From: Athripsodes cinereus
Taxonomy: Eukaryota; Arthropoda; Insecta; Trichoptera; Leptoceridae
Assembly: GCA_947579605.1 (NCBI GenBank)
Contig: OX388314.1
Coordinates: 14,257,982 to 14,321,981 of the forward strand
Length of the DNA: 64,000 nucleotides
Direction: 5' to 3'
In this document: positions 12,088-22,591 of the stretch, one piece after another
Layout: the number at the start of each line of letters is the position of its first letter
How positions within the stretch are numbered: the first letter of the stretch is position 1
Notes under the pieces: generated by a model
Told to the model about the DNA's origin: nothing
What the model saw: the letters and a program-made list of their open reading frames with translations, nothing else
The model's database searches: none
Position numbers and translations under genes: made by a program

Positions 12088-12131
12088 GGTCCGCTAGCTT
12101 CCTCATTTATGGGAGATGCCTTGATGATATA
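12088..12131 (+). repeat. CGGCAT dispersed repeat, short copy
   Basis: GTCCGCTAGCTTCCTCATTT..GGGAGATGCCTTGATGATAT is a diverged match to the common end of the family in reverse orientation (GTCTGCTGGCTACCTCACTT..GGGATATGCCGTGATGGTAT). Confidence 0.45.
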
Positions 12132-13110
12132 GATAGATTAGTTATACCGAGGTCACTTATTATCATGCATCAATCAAAATTTTCAGTTTACCCGATATTG
12201 TGGCCAACTTGAATAGAATCCGAATCAGATTACGGACCGAAATAAGCCGAAACGGAGTCGATATTTTTCCGTTTATCTAATATGAAAGGTAATATTACTG
12301 AGTACCTATACATTTACAACAATATGAATGAATAACATTCAAACATATTTTTATTTATGGTGAATAGTTTCTTTTTTAACATAGATTTCTATCAGAAATA
12401 TAATAATTTTAATGATGGGTCAGTTGTGTTTATAAATAAATAATTCGTATAAACAATATTGAAACATACATTTTGTTTACGGTTTACATGATAACGATAT
12501 AGGCTTTATATCATTAGTTTTAATTATTTATTTGTTTGCGGCAAATTCCTTTTGAATTAAGATGTAAATACAACTTTTCGGAAATTAAATACATCGTGGA
12601 CGAACAACATGGTCTCTAAATTATGTTGTGTAGATGTTAAATCTAATCGCTGATTGATTTTTTATTTGAATATTAAAAAAAAAATATTGATTGGTAAAAA
12701 TTATCGAATAGTTAATATTTCTTCACATGTACCTACTTACAAGATAAAATTTTAAAAACGATATTGGAATAATGAATGCAGCAATCCCAGAACAGGTAGT
12801 GAATGTAAAATAGGTACTTATGTACATCGTATAAGATGCGCATGTCAATTAATGATGTACTCAAAATGGTTTAAGAAAAGAAGATTGGGTATTAAGATTT
12901 TCATAGGAAAAGTGAACTCAGTTTGTACAAAATAGTTTTTAGAGATGGAAGTTTGTTTTCACTCTATGATCCCGAAGGAACGGTGAAGAGAAAGAAGTGA
13001 TAATAACGATGGCTTTCAATTTTAGTATTCTACCCATCAACGAATTAGGGAAACGGGAATACGAGTATATACCTATGCGTAATATTATGGTGCTGCTATT
13101 ACTAATACTT
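12132..13110. other. AT-rich stretch, nothing recognised
   Basis: No gene or clear repeat seen. Confidence 0.5.
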
Positions 13111-13250
13111 TACCATCAATAAATTTCCCATAAAAAACCTATAGTAGTCAGCAGACCAGCTTTATTCAATAAACACGCAAGTTGTCCTCTCTATGTCAAT
13201 AAAAATTAAGACATTCAGGATGGGATTTTAATAGCAGAGTTCAGATTTTC
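13111..13250 (-). repeat. CGGCAT dispersed repeat, copy
   Basis: The plus strand shows ACCATCA, then GTCAGCAGACCAGCTT, AATAAACACGCAAG, TTGTCCTCTCTATGTCAA and TAAGACATTCAGGATGGG. These stand in the family order seen at 558-660 and 42660-42720. The CGGCATATCCCAC box itself is decayed. Confidence 0.65.
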
Positions 13251-14162
13251 TAACGAGAGATACCGAACGGAAATAACTCTGCTTTCGTACTCATCCCCAC
13301 AACACAAGTAGGTTTTATATTAAATCCATCTTTATATTAAATCTAGAATCAGTAATGAAACGTTTTTTACATCATATTTCCAGTTTTCACATTCGTCTTT
13401 ACGTATGCAGGTGTCAAAAAATCTAGTCAAATGTGAAAACCACGTTTAGCATTAGGTAATAATCAATTTTCCATTTATTTCCGTACGAAATAATCAAGTA
13501 AAGGTATTATTTAAATTTCTAAAGGTTAGGTTACAAATTAATTTTCCGTCGTTGACCATTAAGGCTATTGAAAAATATATATTTATTATAAAACAAGTTG
13601 ACAATATCTACATTTATATGATAATCTTACTGATTGTTTATACACATTTAAATACAATGTTTTGTCGTTGACTATCTAATTACGAAATAAATTAAAAATA
13701 AAATAGAAAATAACAAGATCTTTTGTGAAATTCAATTATTAACTTCATTGTATATTTTTAATTTTGTATTGATAAATCTCCTTTTTTTGTCAACTTAGTT
13801 CTTGTATTTTTTTATTTCTGGACAATATTAACGAGTTAAAGCACCTTAAAGACACATTATTATTAATTAATTGTAGAACATTGCATCCACGTCATTACAT
13901 TCATGATACCTATATGTTTTGAAATAATCGACATCTTGGAAATAAATATAGTGTGAATAAATTGTTCAAATCAATACCTTATCTACTATCGAACATAAAT
14001 TCTATCATGAATGAAAATATACAAAACAGAAATATTTACTTTGCAAAACCAATTACTATATTTACTTTTGAATTGAAGATGAAGTTTTCTTCATTTACGT
14101 TTACGTCAGTATAACGATAAATGCCTAAATAGCGTCAAAAAATTTCTTTAACATTTAGGAAT
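13251..14162. other. AT-rich stretch, nothing recognised
   Basis: No gene or clear repeat. Many (A/T)-only runs. Confidence 0.5.
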
Positions 14163-14405
14163 ACTTACTTACTTACTGCTAGCCTTCTTCTCTCCACTGC
14201 TGGATATAGGCCTCTTCAAAACTTTTCCACACTTTTCGATCTCGAGCAACTCGACACCACTGTTTTCCCATCACTTGGACAATATCGTCGACCCATCTTT
14301 TTTGGGGTCTTCCAATACTTCGTTTGTCCTCCCACGGCCTCCATTCAAGAATTCTGGAAGTCCACCTGCCATCCTCTCGCCTTGCCACATGACCACTAAT
14401 TCATA
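14163..14405 (-). pseudogene. LINE family D, C-terminal RT-ORF fragment
   Basis: The minus strand encodes SGHVARREDGRWTSRILEW, then RPWEDKRSIGRPQKRWVDD, and ends EAYIQQWREEG before a stop. This is the characteristic tail of insect endonuclease-reverse-transcriptase LINE proteins (GHV.R..DGRW, GRP..RW.DD, EAY.QQW). A TAAGTAAGTAAGTA-like tail follows, read in reverse as TTACTTACTTAC at 14166-14177. The upstream RT domain is absent through 5' truncation. The fragment is open and well conserved, suggesting modest age. GTG at 14388 is only where the remnant frame happens to begin, not a real start. Confidence 0.85.
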
Positions 14406-16765
14406 ACATTCAGGAATGAAGGATGTAAAATCAATTCTCTTTCAGAATATTGGAAAAAACATTAGTTTGACCATATCCCAAATCATGTTCATGAAGGTTT
14501 TATTCATCTCTTAAATATTCCGTTACAAGTTAATATTTTTATATATAACATGCACAAAAAAGAAAATCAAATGGAAGTATTTAGATCTACTTAAACAGTT
14601 ATTATCTATATGTACATTGTACATATTGGGTAAAGAATGCTAGTACGCAACTTAGTATCATAGTGTTTCTTATTAGTATAAGACATATTTTTCTAAACTC
14701 TCATATAAATCTTCATTACAAACCATAGATGACATTCATATGAATATAATATTACCAATCTTTAATTTATTTAAAATATTAATATTTCCGGCCAAGAATG
14801 AACAGGTATACCATATCAATCGAGTCTTTTTATTTATGTAAACTGTTATTTTTTGCAACGTTATAAAAAGGTCGGCCTTATGAGATGTAAAAGTTATTTA
14901 TTTACGAGTATGTATTTGTTTGCTAATATTATCAACCTGTACCTTGAGAAATATTTGAACATTTTAACACAATTGCTCTGAACAATAAAATCAAAATGAT
15001 GATGGTCTTTTCAATAAAGGAAGCTTAAAGCATTGGTCTTGGAGTTGTTATAGTTTCAATAAAAATATCGAAGAACAAATGTGTCTTTGAGAACCCTGTA
15101 CCTACTTATATATTATACGATATATTATGTTTTTGTCTACGATTATTTTGTGTATTTTTCATTGCTTTTCTTTTTTCCAGTATTGTGTTGTCCAAAAATT
15201 ATATTTTCTAAAAGTGATTTTTTATTTAAATCTTGAGGAGAATATAATAATAATTGTGCAATACGCTTACTATTTTTTGATAAGCATCTGGAGAATAATA
15301 AATACAATTCTAGTAATTTATTCTCTGTAGGTGCGTTGCGTACAATTTATTTGTTATTCTTTTTAATGAGTGTATAAAAGTATTTTATTATTAAGGTGAT
15401 GTTAAATAAGGAATACGATATTATATTATTATAGAGACACACCGCTGTGAACATCATTTCATTATTTATAATATATCATATAATTTATATTCCACTAAAT
15501 TATATTTGACAACTCTTTATATACGTACTACGTATGTATGTTCATAATATTTCCATGTTTTATTACACTTAGAAAAATAGTCACTAAAATGTTTTAATAG
15601 ATTTCTCCAACGATTTATTTATTACACCTACAGGTCACGATGTCAAACACGCGATAAGATTCGTTAGAGTGGATAAAATTTGAAAACAATAGATCATATA
15701 TTGTGTTCCAATACATGAATCATATTATTATTATTGTACGTGGTACTTTTTATATGTTTCTCCGCTGTATCATAACGAAAAACGTACAATTAGTTTTATC
15801 TCCATGTATCCCCCGCGAACACGAGCTCGTGACTTTTTATTTAAGTATTTTATTTATTTTAAAGTCATACTTACTTATTCTGTATGTATCTAATCCTACT
15901 CAAATTTTGCGGATATGCTACGTTCAGTTATTTTCCATGCAGTGCGCCGTCGAAACATTTGGTATTTCAGAGAAATCAAATCAATCCAAATACCTGTTGG
16001 ATAAAATGAGTTTTGTATTCGATTTCTGGCAGAGTTCGTTCTGGTAATATGATAATAAAAAGTTTAACTTGGTCAATCTGTTAACGAAAACGTTATGAAA
16101 CCGTTAATTTTTAGAAATTTAACGCAATTTTATGTTTTTGTTTAAATTAGCTCAATGAATTCCAGAAAGCTGGAGGCTAAAATGGTACCTTACGCGAGAA
16201 AGCCAAATGGTTGAAAAAAAAGGTCGTCTGGCCGTTTTTTCAAAAAGCAAACAGAAAATCATAAAGCAACCATAGACCAAATCTTAAGTAACATTGAAAA
16301 TCGGTCACAATTTGGTGAAGTTCAATGCAGACAAAAGATTTTTGACGATAGATTTGTTGGTGGATTTTGCTACTCGAATGCACTAGGTGTCCGGTCACAT
16401 GAACAATGAGTGATATTTTTGACACTAATTCATCCATTGTAGTCCGATATAAATAAATAAATTGTCGATAGTAAAATACAGGTGAATAAAATAATAATTG
16501 CGTATTGACAGTATGTATGTAGTACGTCACTCAATAAAAATAATTGTTTATCTCAAAAGTGCATTACACTCAATTTACCCTTGAAAAGTGATACATATTG
16601 GCAATGTCGTGCACAAAGTACAGGTTTGATATACCAACACAGTATTTATCTACTATTATGTTTATGTTATACATCATATGATACGATTCAATATACCTCC
16701 TATGCACAGAGATAATAATATGTTAATCCATATAAAGTATATTTTTATATCAAGCAAAAAATTAT
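14406..16765. other. AT-rich stretch, nothing recognised
   Basis: The largest open frames (15703-16047 plus, 16240-16530 minus) have no recognisable domains and no homologous copy elsewhere in the window. I do not call them genes. Confidence 0.5.
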
Positions 16766-16845
16766 ATTTTAATTAAATTGAATTGTGTTACATATAGGTA
16801 TAGGTATTTTAATTAAATTGAATTGTGTTACATACCTATAGGTAT
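16766..16845. repeat. Tandem duplication, 40-bp unit x2
   Basis: The unit beginning ATTTTAATTAAATTGAATTG starts at 16766 and again at 16806. The second unit carries an inverted TACCTATAGGTA element where the first has TATAGGTATAGGT. Confidence 0.8.
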
Positions 16846-17568
16846 GTATAGGTATTTGACACAGATGTGTAGCCAGTGGACTCATTGTGAATAAAATTGT
16901 CTCTTTTCTGTCATGGTTAAAGTCGTAGTTCGAGTTTTAGAGCATTTTTGTTTTATACATGAAGATTTTGTAAAGATCAGTACTTCCAATAGTATTTTCA
17001 GCGCCTTTGAAATGAATTGCCGAAGAAATCATCAGTCATTATTATATCACGAAGAAGAAGAGAAGAAGTAAAAGTACCTACACACAGAAAATTATGAAAA
17101 TAAACGGATCTATACCTACCTAATATGGATTTTATATAATATTATGTATGTACAAAACAGATGATTATTAAATTTGTACAACATACAATATGTAGTATGT
17201 TGTTAAATGAAATAATTATTGGTGTTGTTTATCAAGCCAATTATTATCAAATGCATTGCAAACAGATGATTCTGCCAGTACACATATGTATATTATGAAC
17301 AATAATATGATACTATACTATATAGACATGTAATATGACAAACATTACTATTAATTCTCTCTGCACTGTGTGTAATCATAATATGTGTGTGACATTTTAT
17401 TAACTTTTATTACAACAGTGGTCGTTGTCCTGTATGATTATTTAATGGTGCAGTTTGCGACGGAACAATTGTGATGTTGACACTGTGATGATTGTTGTAG
17501 AATTTTTCCTAAAAATAAGACTGTCTGTATCCTGATCGTATAACAATTTAATTACATACCTAATCTTA
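16846..17568. other. AT-rich stretch, nothing recognised
   Basis: No gene seen. A GAAGAAGAAGAGAAGAAG run lies at 17052-17069. Confidence 0.5.
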
Positions 17569-18790
17569 TAATAATAATAATAATAATAATAAAGACAATT
17601 TATATTTGGCGCCGTTTAATGATCCGTGACCATCTCAAGGGCGCCATGACTTTTCTTGAAAAGCAGTGTTTTCAGCTTACTCCTGAACGTTGCAGTGGGC
17701 TGGTTCTTTCTTAAATCCGCTGGTAATCGGTTCCAGGCAGTTGGCCCCGCAACGCTAAAGCTCCTCTCTGCGAATTTGGAAGTGTTTGCCCTGTTGGGCT
17801 CCACAAGCTTGTTTACAGCGGTGGAAGCTGATCGCAGTGGTCGCCTCAGAGTATCGTCGAGGGGACATAGCTCAGCGAGGCATAGAGGTGCTGTGCCGTT
17901 CAAGGCTTTGTGGACCGTGAGGCACAGCTTGAACTCTACTCTCTCTGGGACTCTAAGCCAGTGTAGCTCCTTAAGCAGTGGTGTGATGTGGCAGCGCTTG
18001 TTCTCTCTATAGATGGTCCTGGCAGCAGCATTAAAGGCCATTTGGAGACGATTCAGAAGGATCTGGGGCAGTCCTGTACATATGATGTTACAATAGTCTA
18101 GACGGGAGACGACGAAGGCGGCGACTAGACTCTTAACCGCGTCTACAGATAAGTGTCTTGATACTAGGTACAGTTGGCGAATATGAAAGAAAGCTGTGCT
18201 CACTGTCTTTGACACTTGGGCCTCCATAGAGAGTGCTCCATCCAGTAGGACGCCGAGAACAGATATGGTGCGCGATGGTGTTATATCAGTGCCGGAGACA
18301 GAGATCGGTTTGGTGTCTAAGAGATGTTGCCGTCCAGGAGAGGCGACCCACATAAATTCCGTCTTAGTTGGATTCAATTTAAGACGTCTCTGGGCCATTA
18401 AGTTCGAGAGTTTTGCCACACACTGGACAGTGGTAGCTACCAAGTTGTCTCTTTGATCCGGGCTACAGAAGCCTACGAGGACACGATCGTCAGCGTATGC
18501 ATAGTTTCGCAGGCCACACTCTTCCAGCAGGCGATCAATGCATCCTATGTATAATATGAAAAGTACTGGACCCAGAACCGATCCTTGTGGAACTCCTTGA
18601 GTTACGATGTCTTCATCAGTTGAGCCAGATTCGACTCTTACAGACCACCTTCTATTGGTCAGGTAGGAGCGTAGCCATTCTAAGACGGTGCCGTTAAGAT
18701 TGTATTCGATCTCCAGACATTGAAGGAGCATTTCATGTTCTACGGTGTCGAAAGCGGCGCTCATGTCAAGGACCGTTACCAGACCAAATC
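17569..18790 (-). mobile_element. LINE family H (CR1-like), 5'-truncated
   Basis: A truncated non-LTR element oriented on the minus strand. The coding part is described separately. The sense 3' end ends in about eight TTA units (plus strand 17569-17592). Around the stop codon a TGGCGCC/GGCGCCA pair (17608-17614 and 17641-17647) can form a 7-bp stem. The 5' end breaks off near 18790, inside the RT domain. I could not identify a target duplication. Confidence 0.85.
17616..18764 (-). CDS. Reverse transcriptase C-terminal two-thirds of a CR1-like LINE ORF2
   Basis: An uninterrupted 382-residue frame for a non-LTR retrotransposon reverse transcriptase, the enzyme that copies element RNA into a nicked target. 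The motif DMSAAFDTVEHEMLL opens the RT palm; the frame extends upstream as LVTVLD, so the ATG is not the native start. Next come GVPQGSVLGPVLFILY (about residues 58-73), the catalytic box YAYADD near residue 90, LKLNPTKTEFM, and the vNFLG-like SVLGVLLDGALSM. The C-terminal tail carries FSVAGPTAWNRLPADLR, typical of CR1/L2/Jockey-like elements. The endonuclease and N-terminal RT are missing, so it cannot move by itself. Absence of stops or frameshifts suggests a fairly recent insertion. Confidence 0.9.
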   Translation of the reverse strand: MSAAFDTVEHEMLLQCLEIEYNLNGTVLEWLRSYLTNRRWSVRVESGSTDEDIVTQGVPQGSVLGPVLFILYIGCIDRLLEECGLRNYAYADDRVLVGFCSPDQRDNLVATTVQCVAKLSNLMAQRRLKLNPTKTEFMWVASPGRQHLLDTKPISVSGTDITPSRTISVLGVLLDGALSMEAQVSKTVSTAFFHIRQLYLVSRHLSVDAVKSLVAAFVVSRLDYCNIICTGLPQILLNRLQMAFNAAARTIYRENKRCHITPLLKELHWLRVPERVEFKLCLTVHKALNGTAPLCLAELCPLDDTLRRPLRSASTAVNKLVEPNRANTSKFAERSFSVAGPTAWNRLPADLRKNQPTATFRSKLKTLLFKKSHGALEMVTDH

Positions 18791-19454
18791 TTCTACCAAA
18801 TCATCCTTCTGTGTCCATGATTTTTGTTTTTTGTATAAAATCACCCTGATTGCATTTTACTACTTACATAGTAAACATATTGGAAATCAGACTTTATAGC
18901 TAAGATTTTGTGTACGAGGGCTTAAACTGCTGAAGTTTTAGATGAAAATGAAACAAAATGAATAATATGTACCTATATATATTTTGAAAAAGTATTTTTA
19001 ACATCAAGATTTCATATTAAATTGAATTAAAAATGGAATAATTTAAACCACACAAATTTTTTAAAATATAATTTTGGAACAGCATGATTTTAAAGTTTGT
19101 GAACCATTAATTTTCCTCGTCATTATCATCATCATCATTGAGTTGGTTATAATAATGACCTCGGCTTGCAGGCAATGGACTAATCAAATCAACACTCAAC
19201 TCATAAAAGTATATCTACAATGAAAATAACACCGTTGGTGGTACACAGACTCTCATGCCAGTTTGTTCCTGCTAAATAAAATGTGTTAAACAAAAATAAT
19301 AAATGCAAACAATTATTGTATGTAGGTGCATAGATATGTACAATTGTACATGTGGTGCTATAGACAATAGTATATTTTTTTTAATATTTGATTGTTAGAT
19401 GTGTGTGAAAAGTGTCTTGAATATTTAATATTGAAGTTGAACACTATCGACAAC
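18791..19454. other. AT-rich stretch, nothing recognised
   Basis: No gene. A TCATCATCATCATTGAG stretch at 19122-19142 could be an old LINE tail, but no coding remnant adjoins it. Confidence 0.45.
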
Positions 19455-19540
19455 TAGTCGTGGCGCCATTTAACAGTCACTTGAACGTCTCGAGAACATT
19501 TTGATAAAGCTGTCGATAGAATTTAGCAAGCTCAAAGCCA
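19455..19540 (-). mobile_element. Possible LINE family H 3' relic
   Basis: GTGGCGCCATTTAACAGTCA, then GAACGTCTCGAGAACAT and GATAAAGC, resembles the 3' end of family H (TTGGCGCCGTTTAATGATCC, then GACCATCTCAAG, 17606 onward) in the same orientation. It is short and diverged, and chance similarity is possible. Confidence 0.3.
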
Positions 19541-19895
19541 TCATGTAGATACATTCATGATAATGGTTGTTTGAAGTATATAACTGGTTCTTCTATAGAA
19601 TATATTAGACGTCAAAAAATATTTTCAAAAACTTTTTTTATTTTTTGACTATTTATTAACTTTTATTTTATATAGATGTAGGTACATATTATTTTTTTAA
19701 CAAAAATCATCTTTTCTTTAGAAAAAAGATGTTCGATAAGAGTTGTTGCAAAGTTGATACAAAGGTTTCAATTATATATTTAAATGAAAATCGTGTAAAT
19801 CATGTAAATAGACACAATTTTTCTTGAAATGACTGAATCACCATCTACGGAGAAAATGTTTATTTATTTCATCATCATCATCATCATCATCGCCC

Positions 19896-20264
19896 TCAAC
19901 GCTCCTCTCGGGAGCACAGGGCAGAAACCAGCCTCCTCCATTCAAAGCGTCTCTGTGCCAATTGCGTCACCTCTTCCCACGACATTCCTTGCGCTCTGAT
20001 ATCGTTGTCATAGGAACGGTGTATTGTGAAAGAGGGACGCCCGGGCCTACGGAACCCCTGCGGACGGAAGAACAGTGCTCTTTTTGGCCAACTATCATTG
20101 GGCATTCTCAAAACATGTCCCAGCCAGGACCATCGTCTCTCTTTTATTACGGAGATTACAGGTCTCTGCTGGGTGCGCCGGCGCACAGCATCATTTGTAA
20201 CATGTTCATACCATCTGACATCCAAAATCCTTCTAAGACACTTGTTTTCAGAAGGGAAACCCAC
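19896..20264 (-). pseudogene. LINE family C, C-terminal RT-ORF fragment
   Basis: A 122-residue open frame with the typical LINE tail: NKCLRRILDVRWYEHVTNDA, RRRTQQ, then RRWSWLGHVLRMPNDSWPKRALFF, GRPSFT, and a closing AQRRFEWRRLVSALCSREER. The motifs LGHVLRM.(D/N)..WPKRAL and WRRLV.ALCS.EER are those of insect endonuclease-reverse-transcriptase LINEs. It is the 3'-proximal half of the inverted insertion. It has no catalytic residues and ends immediately before the GAT tail. Confidence 0.85.
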
Positions 20265-20266
20265 TG

Positions 20267-20647
20267 GAATGCGGAAACTACCGTGGCATCACACTACTTA
20301 GTGTGCCCGGTAAAGTTCTCTCACAAATCATATTGAGTCGCATTCAAAAACCAGTGTTGGCATCTCTGAGAAAGCAACAATGCGGGTTTGTACCTGGCAA
20401 GTCCTGTTCGGACGCAATTTTTTGTGCCAGATGTGTACTCCAACAGTCGCAAGAGTTCAACTCACCGCTTGCATGTTGCTTCATTGACTACGAAAAAGCT
20501 TTTGACAGCCCCCACAGACCAACCATATGGAAAATACTGGCCGCGTATGGCATCCCGCCCAAGGTGGTAACCATGATCAAAGCCCTGCATATGGACTCTG
20601 AATGTTCTGTCAGAACATCAAGTGGTCCAACTGACACCTTCAGGTGC
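20267..20647 (+). pseudogene. LINE family C, inverted RT-domain fragment
   Basis: The plus strand encodes ECGNYRGITLLSVPGKV, then RIQKPVLASLRKQQCGFVPG, KSCSDAIFCARCVLQQSQEF, CCFIDYEKAFDSPHR and the start of the strand with SSGPTDTF. These are RT motifs (NYRGI.LL, QCGF..GKS, FIDYEKAFD with the first catalytic aspartate). The frame leaves LINE homology after DTFR, near 20647. The YADD box is absent. Position and orientation fit the 5'-inverted segment of the same insertion as 19896-20264. The GTG at 20303 is not a real start. Confidence 0.85.
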
Positions 20648-20660
20648 TATCAGACACACC

Positions 20661-20712
20661 TTATTTATTTATTTACTTATTATTTACGGCTAATTAGCCT
20701 TTTATACAATAT
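20661..20712 (-). mobile_element. Old LINE/SINE 3' tail
   Basis: In the sense direction it reads ATTGTATAAAAGGC, TAATTAGCC, GTAAATAATAAGTAAATAAATAA. This is a palindromic GGCTAATTAGCC followed by an AAATAAATAAATAA tail, a common insect retroposon 3' end. The family C LINE seems to have inserted into this tail. How far the older element extends rightward is unclear. Confidence 0.4.
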
Positions 20713-22033
20713 TTTACATAGGTACAATATCATAAGAAAACCTAGGTACTAAAACACAAAATTAACAAATTAATATTACAAACATACATCTATCATTACA
20801 ATTTTAAAATAAAACAACAGAAGGCAACCAAATAAAATATCAATAGATAAAATTAACAGAATCTGATAAAATTATACTTCAGCAAATGAAAATTAAAATA
20901 GTTCAGAAGTAGGTAGGTATACACACTTAAGACAAAAGAAAAATATTTAAAATTAAAAAAAAACATGGGTAGATATATAAAAAGAGGAAGGTAGGTAGGT
21001 TTATAATAACTATGTACGATATTTCATTACCCCTTGCGTTGGTTTTTTCACAAAACAAGGAAATTAATGTTATTATCAAGATTTTAGCGAATTCAATATT
21101 TTAAACTTGATGGCTACTAAGGAAGGTGTTTTCAATTTTCCCAATAAATAGTTTCTTAATTAACCCACATGACCGGTAGGAGGTTGTATTTTTTGTATTA
21201 ACCAATGTCGTGTAAGTCAAGTTAGAGTTATTCGTTACATTAACATCAGATGCTGTAACATAAATAATTTCAATTACCACATTAAATTTATGGCAGATGC
21301 CGCAGTGATGGTATGCAAGAATGTTAATTGCCGTGAGGCCATAATAGATATGCATACTAATTGCAAATTAATTATATAAAAGGAATAAAATTAAATTATG
21401 TAAAAATCAGGTGTCATGGTAAATTGAAAATTGAAGAAACAAATCATAATTTTACTATATTAATTTAAATATTAATATTTTTTAGATTTGATTAAGTATT
21501 GTCAGTTTTTTTTGAATATTTATCCTTTCATTGCGTGACATGACATTATATATACATGTTGCAAAAACTTCTGGGAAATTATGCCGAGACGAAAAAGTCT
21601 ATAATATAAAAAAAAATTATATGATAATGTGATGCAATCAATCGAGAGAGCCTCCTAGAGAATATCAAATGACTGCTTTGCGGCACTAGCATCAGTCTAA
21701 AGTCATGAAATTTGTGATCTCGTATATAATCTGCAATCTTTATATGAGTATGAGTATTTCGGTTGGGTAACGTCAGTATAACTATGTAAACATGACATGA
21801 CTTTTATCCTACGCAACATGGGTGTGGTGTATGGGATAGTGTTGTATTGTAATGTAACTAAGCAAACATCGTGGTTATATTGACCCGGCCCGCACTTTCC
21901 GATGTGATAATGGATGAGGTAATCAAATGGATAACCGTTAAACATTACTAACTCACAATTGAAGTATATAATATGTTTGTGAGTACACTCAAAGATATTA
22001 TTATTTTATCTCAGTTTAATAGAAATTTAAAAC
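20713..22033. other. AT-rich stretch, nothing recognised
   Basis: The minus frame at 21101-21355 and another at 21703-21945 show no known domain. I cannot support a gene. Confidence 0.45.
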
Positions 22034-22101
22034 ATAATGCTTATTCAAGATAATTGAAAAAAACACAATATGTAGTTAACTTCCAAATGACTTTATTAAC
22101 T

Positions 22102-22145
22102 TCGCGTACTAGTATTCGGAGACTCTCGTCTCCATCATCAGGCGA
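22102..22145 (-). ncRNA. Hammerhead-ribozyme-like motif, left arm (mirror)
   Basis: Exact mirror of the motif at 22157-22200, created by the palindrome; CTGATGA lies at 22141-22135 on the minus strand. The two motifs diverge from the centre with their stem I sides facing each other. Confidence 0.55.
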
Positions 22146-22156
22146 TTAGTAACTAA

Positions 22157-22200
22157 TCGCCTGATGATGGAGACGAGAGTCTCCGAATACTAGTACGCGA
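22157..22200 (+). ncRNA. Hammerhead-ribozyme-like motif, right arm
   Basis: Stem I is TCGC (22157-22160) with GCGA (22197-22200). The core box is CTGATGA (22161-22167). Stem II is GGAGAC/GTCTCC around a GAGA loop (22169-22184), then GAA (22185-22187). A minimal stem III follows (TA-CTAG-TA, 22188-22195), then C22196 as the expected cleavage base. Two departures from consensus are an extra T22168 between core and stem II, and T22188-A22195 in place of the usual A-U closing pair. Very short stem III hammerheads are known from Penelope-like retroelements. Catalytic activity is not established. Confidence 0.55.
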
Positions 22201-22591
22201 AGTTAATAAAGTCATTTGGAAGTTAACTACATATTGTGTTTTTTTCAATTATCTTGAAATGGACTTCCAACAAGTACCTTCGGTCAACAACATTAATGTT
22301 TTATAATGCTTATTGCCTCCTTCTTTCAAAGCAATTCTCTATATACTATTTATTCCGTGGCCTTCTAATGATCTAATATTTTTATTGTAAGAATGATATA
22401 TCGTATAAAAGGATCTAACGGATCGTCAATAATCAAAGTTCAACAAATCTTGAGCGCAAAATGCTTTATAAAAAGTCGTTGCAATCATTCGGAATACCAA
22501 ACAGGAATCAGTACCAGAAATACACGTATGAAAAATTAAGCTGATAACCTTTGGACCATAAAGCATGGTGAGGAAACATACCTACATATAT

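Larger units (their letters stand above)
19859..20674 (-). mobile_element. LINE family C insertion with 5' inversion (twin priming)
   Basis: The 3' end of the element lies on the minus strand with a GAT-repeat tail (19870-19890 on the plus strand). The 5' portion (20267-20647) is an RT fragment on the opposite strand. Element coordinates increase away from the junction near 20265, as expected if two cDNAs joined head to head. Sequence between the two RT-ORF parts is missing. TTTATTTATTT precedes the tail at 19859 and TTATTTATTTATTTA follows the other end at 20661. This is a plausible but low-complexity target duplication, inside what looks like an older LINE tail. Confidence 0.75.
22044..22258. 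repeat. Perfect 215-bp palindrome, 107-bp arms
   Basis: Arms 22044-22150 and 22152-22258 are exact reverse complements by eye, with a single base (22151) at the centre. Each arm contains a hammerhead-like core, then TTAATAAAGTCATTTGGAAG and a run of seven T/A. The symmetry ends at 22043/22259. Perfect arms imply either a very recent event or an assembly or cloning artefact. Confidence 0.85.
22034..22314. mobile_element. Putative retroposed insertion containing a ribozyme palindrome
   Basis: A 12-bp direct repeat, ATAATGCTTATT, lies at 22034-22045 and 22303-22314. It brackets a perfect palindrome plus a short non-palindromic segment (22259-22302). The repeat resembles a target-site duplication from a nicked-target mechanism, as used by LINEs and Penelope-like elements. 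The TSD interpretation and the assignment to a Penelope-like or retrozyme-type element are inferences. Confidence 0.5.

Noticed and set aside
15703..16047. 114-codon open frame on the plus strand
   Set aside because: AT-rich sequence with no domain, motif, codon bias or second copy; frames of this length arise by chance here.
17656..18012. 118-codon plus-strand frame opposite the CR1-like LINE
   Set aside because: Antisense shadow of the RT reading frame, which has clear catalytic motifs on the minus strand.
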